Positions 17,316-28,000 of a stretch of 64,000 bases of DNA are shown here, piece by piece. The position numbers were made by a program, and so were the translations under genes. Under the pieces are notes generated by a model. It saw only the letters and a list, made by a program, of their open reading frames with translations. It was not told where the DNA came from and searched no databases. Numbering within the stretch: position 1 is the stretch's first letter; the number at the start of each line of letters is the position of its first letter. The DNA is from CAVUCH01 sp963739995 (GTDB lineage: Bacteria; Acidobacteriota; Vicinamibacteria; Vicinamibacterales; JAENWD01): assembly GCA_963739995.1 (NCBI GenBank), contig CAVUCH010000018.1, forward strand, positions 248,001 through 312,000. The letters run 5' to 3'.

Positions 17316-17347
17316 GGGGTGTTTCGAGTACGGGTCCGGGGTGTTTC
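17316..17347 (-). promoter_or_regulatory. Tandem direct repeat, candidate Pho-type operator
   Basis: On the minus strand GAAACACCCC occurs twice, at 17338-17347 and 17316-17325, with identical 10-mers offset by exactly 22 bp (two helical turns). The downstream copy replaces the -35 of the TACTAT promoter. PhoB dimers bind direct repeats with 11/22-bp periodicity at this position in known pho promoters. The 10-mer itself does not match the E. coli Pho box, so regulator identity is inference. Confidence 0.45.
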
Positions 17348-17482
17348 CTTGGCGTTAAATGTCTGCGGGGACGGCCTGTCCTGCCCCGCGGCGCCCATGG
17401 CGCAAATTGCGGTTCGGTCGCGGCCGTCGGGTCTTTCCGATTGTAACTTCCTGCGACGGGGGATCGACCCGCCGGCGGGCGC

Positions 17483-19339
17483 TCAGCTGGTGGGTAAGGC
17501 GGTCAGCGCCGCTTCAGGGTCGATCGGCGCGCACACCACGCGATCGCGCCCGGCGCGTTTGGCGTCATAGAGAGCCGTGTCAGCCGCGGCCAGCAGGCCG
17601 TCCGGCGTCACGCCGTGGTCCGGCAGCGCCGCCAGCCCGAGCGATACCGTGATGGCAGCCATGGTCTCTCCGCGAAGCCGCACGGAGAGCTCGCCCACCT
17701 GCCGCCGCAGCTCTTCCGCGCGCTCCTGCGCCACTGTGAGCGACGCGTCCGCAAGCACGATGACGAATTCCTCGCCGCCGAACCGGCAGGAGACATCTTC
17801 GCCGCGGAAGGATCGCCGCAGCAGGCCCGCAAGCTCCTTCAGCACGGCGTCGCCGCCCTCGTGGCCCCAGGCATCGTTGAACCGCTTGAAGTGATCGACG
17901 TCGAGCATGATCACCGAGAGCGGCCCATCCGCGCGCACAGCCCGCCTGCACTCGCGTTCGAGTGTCTGCTCCAGGTACCGCCGGTTGAACAGCCCGGTCA
18001 GCGGGTCGACGATCGACTGGTTCCGGAGCGCCTCACGCAGCCGCAGGTTCGCGAGGGCCAGTCCGATGTGCTCGGCCAGTGCCACCGCCAGGCGCGCCCG
18101 TGTGGACTCCAGCCGGTTGTCCTCCGCGGGCTCCTGATCGTCGATGGAGCTGAAATTCAGCTGCAGGATGCCGAGGTTGTCGCCCTGCGCCATCATCGGC
18201 ACGCAAATGGAAATGGCACCGTCTTCCGGGGCCAGGTGCGCGCACCGCAACGGAGACTCGCGCTCCTCCACCATGTGCGGACGACCGCGACGGAACGCCC
18301 AGCATTCGCCCGGTCCGAATACCCTCTGTCGCGGCGCGGCCGGGCCCCACGTGGCCATCGTCTCGAGCAGATTGCCGGAGGCGCGCAGCACGGCGAGGGC
18401 CCCTGAGTCCGCCGGGAACAGACGGTGGAGCGCGCAGTGCACGACGCCAAAGATCTCCTCTGCGCTGTGACACGACTGCAGGAGCTGGCCCAGGTCCGTG
18501 AGTTGGGCGATCTGCCCGGCGTGGCGTTCGGCGCGGCCGACCGAGGCGACCAGTCGCTCGTTGCTGGCGACGAGCTCCGACGTGCGGTGGGCAACCTGGA
18601 ATTCGAGATCCTCCTGGTTCGCACGCAGCCGGTGATCCTGTTGCTCGATCTCCACCAGCATGCGGTTGAAGTCCTCGACAAGGGCTCCCACCTCGTCGCG
18701 ACCGGCCGGTGTTGCACGGAGTGCAAAATTGCGTTCCGACGTCACCAACCGGGCCGTATGCGCCAGGTCGAGAATGGGTCCTGTAATCCAGTGCTGCAGG
18801 CGAGCGGAGACGACGAAGGCGAGCAGCCCGCACCCCGTGAGAATGGCGAGCACGATCAGTCCGAACAGCCGCATACGCGCCGCGAGTTCATCGAGGCCCG
18901 ACCGGATATACACCGTTCCGAGCAGTTCGCGGTCGAGGACGATGGGCCGGGCGACGACCAGCGCGCCGTCCTCGAACCGGACGCCGGGCGCCATCGCAGC
19001 GGAGGGGGCGGTCAGCCTGGCGTGGTCCCAGGCGTTGTAGGACGCGAAGACTTGTCCTTTGCGATCGTAGATCGCGGCAACCTGGACGGCGGGCTCGGCC
19101 TCCAGCGCGGCAAGGAGCTCGCCGGCATCCTTGGGGGTGCCGAAGGCGAGTGCCACCTGGCAGTTGCGCCCCACGATGTCCGCGATGACGGTCAGCTTCT
19201 GCTCGAGCGCGCGTCGGAACGTCACGACCTCGTACGCCCCGAGCGCCACTGCCGAGAACAGCAGCGCCAGGACGGTGACCAGCGCCGTCGCGCAGATCAG
19301 CTTCAGCCGGATGGATTTGTCCGCAAAGCGCGTTCTCAT
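17483..19339 (-). CDS. Membrane diguanylate cyclase, YfiN-like (CHASE8-HAMP-GAF-GGDEF)
   Basis: A 618-residue protein. Order: membrane helix (about 12-36), CHASE8-like periplasmic sensor (about 40-150, with IVGRNCQVALAFGTP), second helix (about 155-178), HAMP (about 180-235), coiled coil, GAF domain (about 290-430) and GGDEF domain (about 445-610) with an intact GGEEF (521-525). It should synthesise cyclic-di-GMP. The YfiN family normally lacks the GAF, so this is an enlarged variant. ATG 19339 overlaps the yfiR-like stop (ATGA), and YfiR proteins inhibit YfiN through the periplasm. The longer frame to 19597 is a shadow of that gene. Confidence 0.85.
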   Translation of the reverse strand: MRTRFADKSIRLKLICATALVTVLALLFSAVALGAYEVVTFRRALEQKLTVIADIVGRNCQVALAFGTPKDAGELLAALEAEPAVQVAAIYDRKGQVFASYNAWDHARLTAPSAAMAPGVRFEDGALVVARPIVLDRELLGTVYIRSGLDELAARMRLFGLIVLAILTGCGLLAFVVSARLQHWITGPILDLAHTARLVTSERNFALRATPAGRDEVGALVEDFNRMLVEIEQQDHRLRANQEDLEFQVAHRTSELVASNERLVASVGRAERHAGQIAQLTDLGQLLQSCHSAEEIFGVVHCALHRLFPADSGALAVLRASGNLLETMATWGPAAPRQRVFGPGECWAFRRGRPHMVEERESPLRCAHLAPEDGAISICVPMMAQGDNLGILQLNFSSIDDQEPAEDNRLESTRARLAVALAEHIGLALANLRLREALRNQSIVDPLTGLFNRRYLEQTLERECRRAVRADGPLSVIMLDVDHFKRFNDAWGHEGGDAVLKELAGLLRRSFRGEDVSCRFGGEEFVIVLADASLTVAQERAEELRRQVGELSVRLRGETMAAITVSLGLAALPDHGVTPDGLLAAADTALYDAKRAGRDRVVCAPIDPEAALTALPTS

Positions 19340-19950
19340 CGGGTTGCGCCTCCGGCGCCACGAACCGACGAGGCCAGCGCCAGCAGGCGGGCGCTCATCG
19401 TCAGCTTCGCCCGGTCTGCCGCGGAGGCGTTTATGTCGAACCGGACATACGACCCGTTCATCGTGAGCCCGATGATGCCGCCGCGCTGCGTGAACCGGTC
19501 GACCTCGCTGATGCTGAGGACGGGCGTCGATCCGAGCCGGTCGATGATGTCCTCCACACGCTTGTTCTCCGAGAACGCGATGAAGGCGACGTGGCACCCC
19601 CCGGGCAGATCATGTGACCGCCTGATCGTCACCGATCGTCCCTTGACCGTGCGCCCCTGCAGGGCATCGTCGAGCGCGCTGCCAAAGGGGTCGACGCCAA
19701 GTACGCACACGACCACAGGCGATCCCGCGTCGGCGAATGCCGCCGACGGCCAATCCACGAAGCGGGCGATGTTGTAGACGAAAGCGGCCTTTACCCGGTA
19801 TTCGTCGGCACGCGAAGTGGCGGCAGGCTCGCCCGGCACGCTTGCGGCGAGTGCGACGCACGTGACGAACACCCGCACCGTGTTGCGGCGTGCCACGAGG
19901 CCGGGTACGCCGGGCCGCGCGGTCGACGCCCAGGCAGTCAGTAATGCCAC
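19336..19950 (-). CDS. YfiR family (DUF4154) periplasmic protein
   Basis: A 204-residue protein with a long Arg-containing N-terminus and a hydrophobic stretch (about 24-40) acting as a signal. The body matches the YfiR/DUF4154 pattern: YRVKAAFVYNIARFVDWP near the start, VVCVLGVDPFG, and the closing MNGSYVRFDINASAADRAKL. Known members repress the partner diguanylate cyclase YfiN until an envelope signal releases it. Here the partner is encoded immediately downstream with a 4-nt overlap, and the TonB receptor upstream overlaps by 13 nt. Together they form a three-gene operon. Confidence 0.85.
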   Translation of the reverse strand: MALLTAWASTARPGVPGLVARRNTVRVFVTCVALAASVPGEPAATSRADEYRVKAAFVYNIARFVDWPSAAFADAGSPVVVCVLGVDPFGSALDDALQGRTVKGRSVTIRRSHDLPGGCHVAFIAFSENKRVEDIIDRLGSTPVLSISEVDRFTQRGGIIGLTMNGSYVRFDINASAADRAKLTMSARLLALASSVRGAGGATR

Positions 19951-22004
19951 GTCGCCCGCACGCGGATCGTGCGGCCGTCCTGCACGATAATCTGCTGCCG
20001 ATGCTCGACCGAGCCGGGGTCGCCGTACGACGCGTTGAAGAGGTTGTGCAACGAGGCGGAGAGTCCGATTCCCCGGCGCAACGGGAACCGTGAGAGCGTC
20101 ACATCGGCCACGAATGCCGCGGGCACCTGCGCGTCGTGCACCGTGCGACGCGCGCCGATGTAATGGCCGTTGAACGCGGCGATGATCCCGCTGCGCGCCA
20201 GCGGCGCGTCGAGCACCACGGTAGCGACCTGGCCGGGTGAATTGCTGACGCTGAGGCGCGTCGCCGTGTCGCGTGTTGAACCATGCGCGTATGCCATGCG
20301 CGTCCGGAGGTGCCCCGGCAACTCGGTCTGCACTTCCAGTTCGGTGCCAGTGGCGGTCACCCCTTCGAGGTTCTGATAGTACAAGCCGTCGAGCGTGTCC
20401 TCGCTGCCGCTGCGTTGGGTGATCAAGTCGCGGACATGGTTCTGAAAGAGCGAAGCGGTGACCTGCACGCGGGCCCCAATCCGCTGCTCCGCCACGATTT
20501 CACGGGTCGAGATGCGTTCCGGACCGAGCGCCGCGCTGAGCAGGCTCTCGTCGTAGTACAGCTCGTACGGATTGGGAGCGCGGAATGCCCGTCCATACAG
20601 CACCTTTACGGTTGTGGTGTCGAACGGCGTTGCGATCAGCGCCACGCGCGGGCTCACGGTGGAACCGAAGCCGGCGAAGTAATCGTCGAAGCGAAGGCCC
20701 GCGTTCAGCAGCACCTTCGAACTGATGCGGAACTCGTCCTCGGCATAGACGCCCACCGTCTGCGAGCCGCGGCGATCGTCGAGCAGGACCCCCGTCTCGT
20801 CCATCGCCGACTGGTTCTGTCGCAGGCTGTTGCGGTACTCGATGCCGCCCGTGAGCGCGTGCCGCTCGAAGCGGCGCACTGCAGTCGCCTCCGTGGTAAC
20901 CCAGGCGCCGCGGGCGTTATCCGTGAACAGACCCGGCTCATAGGCGTAAGTGCCGTCGTACTCGTAGTGATCGTAGGCGGCCCGCAGCAGCACGGTCGTC
21001 CGCGGGCGAAGGCGGTGCGTGAACTGCAGATCTACGAACGTGCGCGCGTCGCGCGTGCGAGTTCTCGGGTCGTCGAAGAGTGTCTCGAATGCACCCGTGG
21101 GAACCGTCTTGCGGCGTGACCCGAACCCGGCCTGCAGCTGCAGCGACCCGGTCCTGGCGCTCGCGAACGCACTGCGCGACGCGTCCGCGTCCGCATCGTG
21201 CGCGATGCCCGCCCCCGCGGCACCGTCGTCGAACTCCGGGTAGTACAACCGGTGATTCCCGTCCGTCGCGAATCCGGTGACGGAGGCAAGCGCTTCGACC
21301 CCCCCGGTGGTTCGGCCGCCCGCGGTGACCCGGCCGCTCCGTGTCGTCTCGGATCCGACTTGCGCCTCCGCCTCGACTCCGTTCAGTGATCCTCCCGGCC
21401 GCGTGACGAGATTGACGACGCCGAAGAAGGCGCTCGTTCCGTAGACAGACGAGCTCGGCCCGCGGATGACCTCCACGCGCTCGAACAACGCGACATCCAA
21501 AGGTGATTCGGTGCCCAGCAGCGCCCCCTCGAAGATCGTGTCGTTCAGCCGGTGACCGTTCACGAGGACGAGCACCCGGCAGTTGTAATCCCCCGGCCGC
21601 GCGAAGCCCCGCACGCCCACGTAGCTGTAGTTACGGTCGTTGGTCACGTAAAAGCCGCGAACGCTGCGCAGCACGTCCGCGAGCGTGCGGTAACCGTGGG
21701 TGCGAATCTCTTCGCGCGTGATGACAGTTACCGAGGCCGGTGCGTGCGTCACTTCCTGCACCACGCGCGAGGCGCCGAAGACTGTCTCCACTTTCAGCTT
21801 CAGCAGATCCTCGAGCGGCAGGTCGGCCAGCGGGCGCTGTTCGACGACAGCACTCGGTGCCGGCGTCTGTGACCCGTCCGCACTCGGTGCCGGGGTCTGT
21901 GCCGCTGCCCGGGCCGGCTGAGAGAACGCGCTGACACACGCCAGGGCTACCGCCAGACGCGATGCTGTCGATCGACCGCCAGTGGATGGGCAGCGCGTCT
22001 TCAC
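19938..22004 (-). CDS. TonB-dependent outer-membrane receptor, operonic with YfiR
   Basis: A 688-residue receptor with a signal peptide (about 1-34), a degenerate repeat rich in Gln-Thr-Pro-Ala-Pro-Ser (about 36-52), a plug domain (about 75-200; RTLADVLRSVRGFYVTNDRN, VEVIRGPSSSVYGTSAFFGVVN) and a 22-strand barrel ending in RATWHY. The ligand is unknown. Receptors of this type lying beside YfiR/GGDEF genes are seen in several phyla and may couple ligand binding to cyclic-di-GMP. The GTG start is chosen for the signal peptide, with AGGA 9 nt upstream. No dedicated inner-membrane transporter follows, which favours a sensory rather than uptake role. Confidence 0.85.
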   Translation of the reverse strand: MKTRCPSTGGRSTASRLAVALACVSAFSQPARAAAQTPAPSADGSQTPAPSAVVEQRPLADLPLEDLLKLKVETVFGASRVVQEVTHAPASVTVITREEIRTHGYRTLADVLRSVRGFYVTNDRNYSYVGVRGFARPGDYNCRVLVLVNGHRLNDTIFEGALLGTESPLDVALFERVEVIRGPSSSVYGTSAFFGVVNLVTRPGGSLNGVEAEAQVGSETTRSGRVTAGGRTTGGVEALASVTGFATDGNHRLYYPEFDDGAAGAGIAHDADADASRSAFASARTGSLQLQAGFGSRRKTVPTGAFETLFDDPRTRTRDARTFVDLQFTHRLRPRTTVLLRAAYDHYEYDGTYAYEPGLFTDNARGAWVTTEATAVRRFERHALTGGIEYRNSLRQNQSAMDETGVLLDDRRGSQTVGVYAEDEFRISSKVLLNAGLRFDDYFAGFGSTVSPRVALIATPFDTTTVKVLYGRAFRAPNPYELYYDESLLSAALGPERISTREIVAEQRIGARVQVTASLFQNHVRDLITQRSGSEDTLDGLYYQNLEGVTATGTELEVQTELPGHLRTRMAYAHGSTRDTATRLSVSNSPGQVATVVLDAPLARSGIIAAFNGHYIGARRTVHDAQVPAAFVADVTLSRFPLRRGIGLSASLHNLFNASYGDPGSVEHRQQIIVQDGRTIRVRATWHY

Positions 22005-22223
22005 CAGCTACGTTCCTGCTCGAAAATACTCACGGCATCCTGCCGCTGCACCGAGGTACGGGCGAAGTCATCTTGGGCTTATCGGACCGCTGCCCTCGCC
22101 TCTCCACGCTCGATCCCGCTCCGCGGCGCCTCCGCGGCCGGCGCCGTGCGAACTCGACAATTGAAACGCGGCGGCTGAGATTCGCGCGCGTTTCGCTGGC
22201 GTCAACATTGCGTGAGCCGCGGC

Positions 22224-22637
22224 ATGCGATACGCGATTTGCCTCCTCTCTGTCATCACAGCGGCGTGCTCGGCTGCACCGGGGGCACCTCTCACGGACAT
22301 CACCGCAACGACAACCGAAGCTACCGGGCGCTATGAGGTCGTGCAGCGGAGCGTCGAGGGCAAGCGCTATACGCTCCGTGTCGACGCGATGCGACCCGAG
22401 CGCGCGCAGGCCATTGCGGACCAACTGGTCTCACAACTGCTGGCGCACTCACCCGACGAGGTAGTCGTGGAGGTCAGGCCCCATCAATCGGCGGCTGGGG
22501 AGACCACCAGGATTCGCTGGGTACGCGGGCCGGACGTGCCGGCGGCAGCGGTCTCCCAGCCGCCCGATGGAACGGCTTCTGGCGACCGCATCGGCAATCG
22601 GCCCACGGGACAGTCGGGAACCGACCCCGACCACTGA
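22224..22637 (+). CDS. Small hypothetical lipoprotein
   Basis: A 137-residue protein with a lipoprotein signal peptide: MRYAICLLSVITAAC, with the lipidated cysteine at residue 15. The mature part contains a compact region (about 35-95) resembling a small alpha/beta fold, then a Pro/Thr/Gly/Asp-rich tail. No family recognised. ATG 22224 is preferred over GTG 22212 because it starts the signal peptide. It is alone on the + strand between two TonB-receptor genes on the - strand. Confidence 0.55.
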   Translation: MRYAICLLSVITAACSAAPGAPLTDITATTTEATGRYEVVQRSVEGKRYTLRVDAMRPERAQAIADQLVSQLLAHSPDEVVVEVRPHQSAAGETTRIRWVRGPDVPAAAVSQPPDGTASGDRIGNRPTGQSGTDPDH

Positions 22638-22694
22638 GGGTCCGGGGGGCGCACTCCGCCGGCACTGAAGTACTGGCTCCACATTGCTCGAGCT

Positions 22695-22753
22695 CCGGCT
22701 CCACGTCGGATGGGACCGACTCGAGACCGACACACGCGAACTCGTGGAGCCGG
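22695..22753. terminator. Long-loop inverted repeat between convergent genes
   Basis: CCGGCTCCACG (22695-22705) and its exact complement (22743-22753) flank a 37-nt loop between the lipoprotein gene (+) and the TonB-receptor gene (-). Position suggests a bidirectional terminator. The long loop and lack of a U-tract make this weak. Confidence 0.35.
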
Positions 22754-22771
22754 GATCCGTCCGGCGGACAA

Positions 22772-24970
22772 TCAGGGCAGGAAAAACCGCACGCCGCCGC
22801 GAATGGTGAGGGGCACCCCGATGGTGCGCGTAGGCGTTCGCCCTGTGTCGTAGTCGGTGTCCAGGAGATTTTCCACCGTGGCGAACGCCACGACGCGGCG
22901 CGTCACGGGGCGCCTCAGCGACAGATCGAGCAGCGCCGCCTGCCGCAGCACCAGCGTGTTCCGGTCATCCTCGAACTGATCGCCGAAGGCGCGGACCTGT
23001 ACCTGCACGCCGACCGCGCCGGGCGCCGTCCACCGCACGGCGGCCGTCCCCTGCCAGACCGGCACCTGGGGCACGCGGTTGCCCGATAGCGCCTGGGTGT
23101 CGACGAAGCGCGACCGCGTGAATGCCATCGAGCCGAGAAGTGACAGGCCCTGTCGCACGCGATACTCGCCCTCGGTCTCGAGTCCGCTCGCGTGAACGGT
23201 GCCCGCATTCTCCCGGCGGCGCGTGATCAGCTCCGGCGTGGACGATAGGGTGACGTTCGTGATGGCCGACTCGAGGCTGCCGGCGAAGAGTGTCGTCCGC
23301 AGCGTGCCGCGTGGCAGCTCGATATGTGCCCCGAGCTCACCGCTCGACAGCTCCTCGGGCTCGAGCGACGGGTTCGCCACGGTCACCGCGTTGCCGACCC
23401 GGAAGCCCCGGTAGCGTTCGTTCAGAGTGGGCGGCCGGAACGACGACGTGAATGCCGCACGAATGGTGACATGGTGGGCGAGACGGTACGAGACCGACAC
23501 GCGCGGTGACAGAACCCCGGTGCCCTCAAGCCCGTCGCGTTCGCGTTGCCACAGGTCGCCACGTGCTCCCGCCACGAGCGTCGTCCTCGAGCCCAGCTCC
23601 GCGCGGACCTGCGCAAACACGCCGCTGCTGCGCTGAAACCCCCGTGTGTTCGTGACCGACCGTACGGGGCCCGAAGGAAGGAACGCGGTCTCCTCGTTGG
23701 TGGCGACAATCTCCCGGGTCTCTGCCCCGGCGAGCAGATCGATCGACCTGAACAGGCGGCGCCAGGTCAGACCGTACCCGAACTGCGAGGCCGGCACCCG
23801 CTGGCGGACCGTGAGCGTCTCAGTGTTCCGTGATGCCCCGATAGACGAGAACGCCTGCCGGTACACCTGGTCGCCCAGCTGTCCATAGGTCTCGAGCTGT
23901 CCGCCTCCGACGGGCACCGCCAGATCGAACCGTGCCTGCCGTACGCCGGTGCTGTTGGTCTGAAGCGGGGTCCCATTCTCACGACTCTCCCCGAGACCGT
24001 CGCCGCGCACGCGCAGCGACCACCCGGACGGGGGCTGGATCGCCACGACGGCCAGGCCGCTGAGGTAGTCGCTCCCCGCGCGAACATCCACGCTGCCGCG
24101 ATCCTCCGGTGCGATCACGTACGTGCCATCGGTCCGGCTTGCCTCGCCCGCAATCGAGGCGGTCCACCCGCGCCCGGCCGTGCCGGTGAACACCGACGCG
24201 CGCGGCGTCGCGTGCGAGGCGGCCTCGATCGTGGCGCTCGCGGATGGTCCACGCGGCCGCAGGGTCAGAACCTGCACGACACCCGAGAGCGCATCGGCGC
24301 CGTACAGGTCGCTGGCGCCTCCGCGGACGACCTCTACACGCTCGATCGCCGCCTGCGGCACGCGGTCCCAGTAGACCCATCCGCCAAACGGGTCGTTGAG
24401 CGGCGCTCCATCGGCCAGCACCAGCGCACGGCTCGCACCGGATGCCGACACACCCCGGAGGGATGCGCCCTGCGCCGTCGGGTTCGCAGTGCGCGAGGAG
24501 GTACGACGAAACAGACTGAACCCCGGCACGCTCCGCAGCACATCGTCGAGCGCAGGTGACGCCGCGAGCTGCAGGTCGGCGGGTGTGACCACGGAAACCG
24601 GCGCCGCCCCTTCCAGCCGCTCGCTGCCGCGGGTGGCGGTCACGCTGACGGTCTCTCCGAGCGCCCGCGGCAGAAGCGTGATCCGCAGTTCTTCGGGCGC
24701 AGCGCTCGCGGTGCCGTGTGCCGGGACGAACGTTCTCGCATCGGATGAGCGGAAACCCGGAAGTGTGATCGTGAGCCGACGCCAGCCCGGCGCGGCCGTC
24801 GTGATTTCGAACCGGCCGTCAGCTGTGGTGGTTACGGGAAACCCGTCTCCGGAATCGATGGAGACTGTGGCACCAGGGAGGGGCGACCCGGCGGGATCGA
24901 CAACGATGCCGCGGATGGGCGGCGGCTGAGACGCGGCGAGGACGAACAGGACCACGAGCAACGAGTGCAT
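22772..24970 (-). CDS. TonB-dependent receptor with N-terminal CarboxypepD-like domain
   Basis: A 732-residue receptor. After a short signal (MHSLLVVLFVLAASQPPP) comes a carboxypeptidase-regulatory-like beta domain (about 18-95; IRGIVVDPAGSPLPGATVSI), then the plug (about 130-240; LDDVLRSVPGFSLFRRTSS, VEVVRGGASDLYGADALSG) and a barrel ending GGVRFFLP. This domain order is typical of Bacteroidota and Acidobacteriota receptors. The plug and barrel resemble BtuB-like siderophore or cobalamin receptors, but no ligand can be assigned. ATG 24970 is preferred over an upstream start at 25054 because it gives a proper signal. Divergent from the phosphoesterase gene. Confidence 0.85.
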   Translation of the reverse strand: MHSLLVVLFVLAASQPPPIRGIVVDPAGSPLPGATVSIDSGDGFPVTTTADGRFEITTAAPGWRRLTITLPGFRSSDARTFVPAHGTASAAPEELRITLLPRALGETVSVTATRGSERLEGAAPVSVVTPADLQLAASPALDDVLRSVPGFSLFRRTSSRTANPTAQGASLRGVSASGASRALVLADGAPLNDPFGGWVYWDRVPQAAIERVEVVRGGASDLYGADALSGVVQVLTLRPRGPSASATIEAASHATPRASVFTGTAGRGWTASIAGEASRTDGTYVIAPEDRGSVDVRAGSDYLSGLAVVAIQPPSGWSLRVRGDGLGESRENGTPLQTNSTGVRQARFDLAVPVGGGQLETYGQLGDQVYRQAFSSIGASRNTETLTVRQRVPASQFGYGLTWRRLFRSIDLLAGAETREIVATNEETAFLPSGPVRSVTNTRGFQRSSGVFAQVRAELGSRTTLVAGARGDLWQRERDGLEGTGVLSPRVSVSYRLAHHVTIRAAFTSSFRPPTLNERYRGFRVGNAVTVANPSLEPEELSSGELGAHIELPRGTLRTTLFAGSLESAITNVTLSSTPELITRRRENAGTVHASGLETEGEYRVRQGLSLLGSMAFTRSRFVDTQALSGNRVPQVPVWQGTAAVRWTAPGAVGVQVQVRAFGDQFEDDRNTLVLRQAALLDLSLRRPVTRRVVAFATVENLLDTDYDTGRTPTRTIGVPLTIRGGVRFFLP

Positions 24971-25089
24971 CTCGTTCGATTGTCCGTTGCCCCATCGCGA
25001 AAGGGCAAGCCATGCCGGGTAGCGTCCAGCCTCCGCGCCGTCGTATGGCATCATGCAATTCCGGGCCTGGTTGAGCCGCCGAAAAACCC

Positions 25090-28000
25090 ATGAGAAATCG
25101 TCGTGTTGCCTGTGTGTGTGTTCTCCTCGTGCTCGCCGCCGGCCGTGGGCACGCCGCGTCTACGCAGGTCGCGCCATTACAGGCCGCACCGCCGATGCAA
25201 CGGCCGCTCGATCCTGCCGGTGACGTCATCCTTCGGGACGATGGATCGATAGCCGAAGGATCGCTCCCCGTCAGCATGCTGCGGTCGCCTGACACGTCAG
25301 GCCCCGGCGGCGGTGGGCGATATCTGGTGGTGATCAACAGCGGCTACGGCGTGCAGCTGCAGGCTGGCGCAAACGAAGGACAACAGCTTCTACAGGTGGT
25401 CGATCTCGCGGCGAGGCCCGTGCCTGCGGTCGTCCAGGATGTGTATTTTCCGTCGCCGCAGAGTGCCAGCGTCGGTGCCGTGTTTGGGCGCAAGCCCAAC
25501 CGGTCGGGCGGATGGCCGCTCTACGTGTCGGGCGGGTTCGAAAACCGCATCTGGCGTCTGACCTTCACACCGGGCGCACCCCGCCCGATCACACCCGCCC
25601 ACGGCCTCGCCGACGGACCGTTGAAGGCCGACACGATCGAGCTGGCCGGTATGGCCCCGGGTACTGAGGATCCGACCTACAACAGCGGGCGGGAGCCTCT
25701 GTACCCGACGGGCCTGGGCATCAGCTCGGACGGACGGGAGTTGTACGTCGCGAACAACCTCGGAGATTCGCTCGGCATCGTGCGCGACCCCGCAGCGCCT
25801 CGGCCGGGGCTGCGCGTCATCAACCTCAGGCCGCCGTCCCGCCGCGGCCAGTTCGTGTACCCCTATGACGTGCGCGTGATTCGAGGACTTGACGGCCGCG
25901 ACAAGGTGTACGTGAGCTGCTGGAACGACGCCACCGTCGCAGTGGCCGACCCGCGGCGCGGTCGAGTGACGCAGCGTATCAGCGTAGGGTCGCACCCGAA
26001 CGCGTTGTCAGCGACGGCAGACGGCTCGCGCCTCTTCGTGGCGAGCGCAAACAGTGACACCGTTTCCGTGATCGACACCACGACTGATCGCGAGCTGGTG
26101 CGGATCGGCGTGGGGCTCGGAGACGGGACGCGAACGGGCAGCAGCACCCAGGCGCTTGCGCTCAGCGCGAACGAGCGCGTGCTGTTCGTCGCCAACGCCC
26201 AGACACAGTCGGTGGCAGTGGTGGCGCTTGGCGACGATGTCTTCCCGTCGTCGAGGCCCCCAGTCGACGACGACGATGCTGACGATGATGACGACGCCAC
26301 CAATCGCACAAGGGTCGTGGGGTTTCTCCCAACCGCGCGGTATCCCTCCGCGCTCGCGATGGTTGGTGCCGATCTGTACATCGGCAACGGCAAGGGTGAG
26401 CCAGCCCCACGGCCCAATGCACCGACTCCCGAGTTCCCCGCGAACGCGAAGTTGCGCGGCGCCTACGCTCCGGCGCTGTTGCGCGGCAGCCTGCGGCGAC
26501 TCACCGTCCCCGATCCCGCGGCCCTGGGCGCGATGACCACGCGCGTGCTGCAGGCCAACGGGCTGCTCGGCGAGCGTGTCGAGCGTCTGTTCGCGGGACC
26601 CTCGCCGATCACACACGTGATCTACATCATCAAGGAGAACCGCACCTACGACCAGGTGTTCGGCGATCTCGTTGCGTCGGGCGACGGCACGCCGGCAGAT
26701 GGCGACGCCTCTCTGGCCCTGTTCGGCGCCGGCGAGGCGGCGCGATTGCCGGGGGGCCCACCGCAGGACATTACGCCGAACCACCGGGCGCTCGCGCTCA
26801 GGTTCGGCCTCTTCGATCGATTCTTCGTCAACTCCGAGGCGAGCCCGGACGGCCACAACTGGTCCACGGCCGCGTTCTCGACCGACTACGTCGACAAGGC
26901 ATTCCGCTGGTCCTACTCCGGGCGCGGCCGCAGCTACGACTACGAGGGATTCAATCGCCAGCCAGGCCTCGACGGGCCCGAGCTGCCGGGGGGACTGCAG
27001 CTGCCCGCGAGCGCCGAGCAGCTGGCGACGTTCATGCGGCGGTTCGTCCCGTACCTGAATGGATGGCGCGATGCGGCGGAGCCCGATTCGCTGTACCTGT
27101 GGGACGCTGCGGCGCGGGCAGGATTGTCGTACCGCACCTATGGCGAGTTCGTCGGCACGCTCTCAGCGGATGACGTGGCGGCGTTCAATCGGCGCAAGCC
27201 CAAGGTCTATCCGGATGTGTCGCCAACGGTTGCAGCCGTCCCGGCCAAGCAGGCGCTCGAGGCGAACCACAACGCGCAGTTCCGGGCGTTCGACATGTGG
27301 ACGCCCGATGCGCTGACGGCCGCGAGCTATGCCGCAACACACCTGTCGAGCATGCGCGTGGACCCGCTGGTTTCCCTGAATCATCCAGACGCGCGCTTTC
27401 GCGGCACCTCGCGGCTCGGCGCGTGGCTGGATGACTTCCGCACGGCCGTCGAGGATCTCGAGGGCGGTCGCGGGGACCGCCTCCCGGCGCTCTCGATCCT
27501 CCACCTGCCGAACGACCACACCGTCGGCGTCACGCCAGGTCTGCCCACGCCGCAGTTCCACATGGCCGACAACGACTACGCGCTGGGACGGCTGGTCGAG
27601 GCCGTGTCACGAAGCCCCTACTGGAAGAACACGGCCATCCTCGTCGTGGAAGACGACGCGCAGGACGGCCCCGACCACGTGGATGCGCACCGGTCGCCCG
27701 TGCTCGTGATCAGCGCGTACAACCGCCGCGGCGCACTCGTTCACGAGCTGCACAACACCGTCTCGCTGATTCGCACGCTGGAGCTGCTGCTCGGCATCCC
27801 GCCGATGAACCAGCTGGACGCGGCTGCCGTGCCGATGACAATCTTCACGGACACAGCCGACCTCGAGCCGTACAGCGCCCGGCTGCCCGAGGTGGCGATC
27901 GACAATCTGGTCTATGCCGCTCCAACGAGCGCGCGCGAGCGGTACTGGGTGGACCAGACCGCCCGGATGGCGCTCACCACGCCAGACGCCGCCAACCCGC

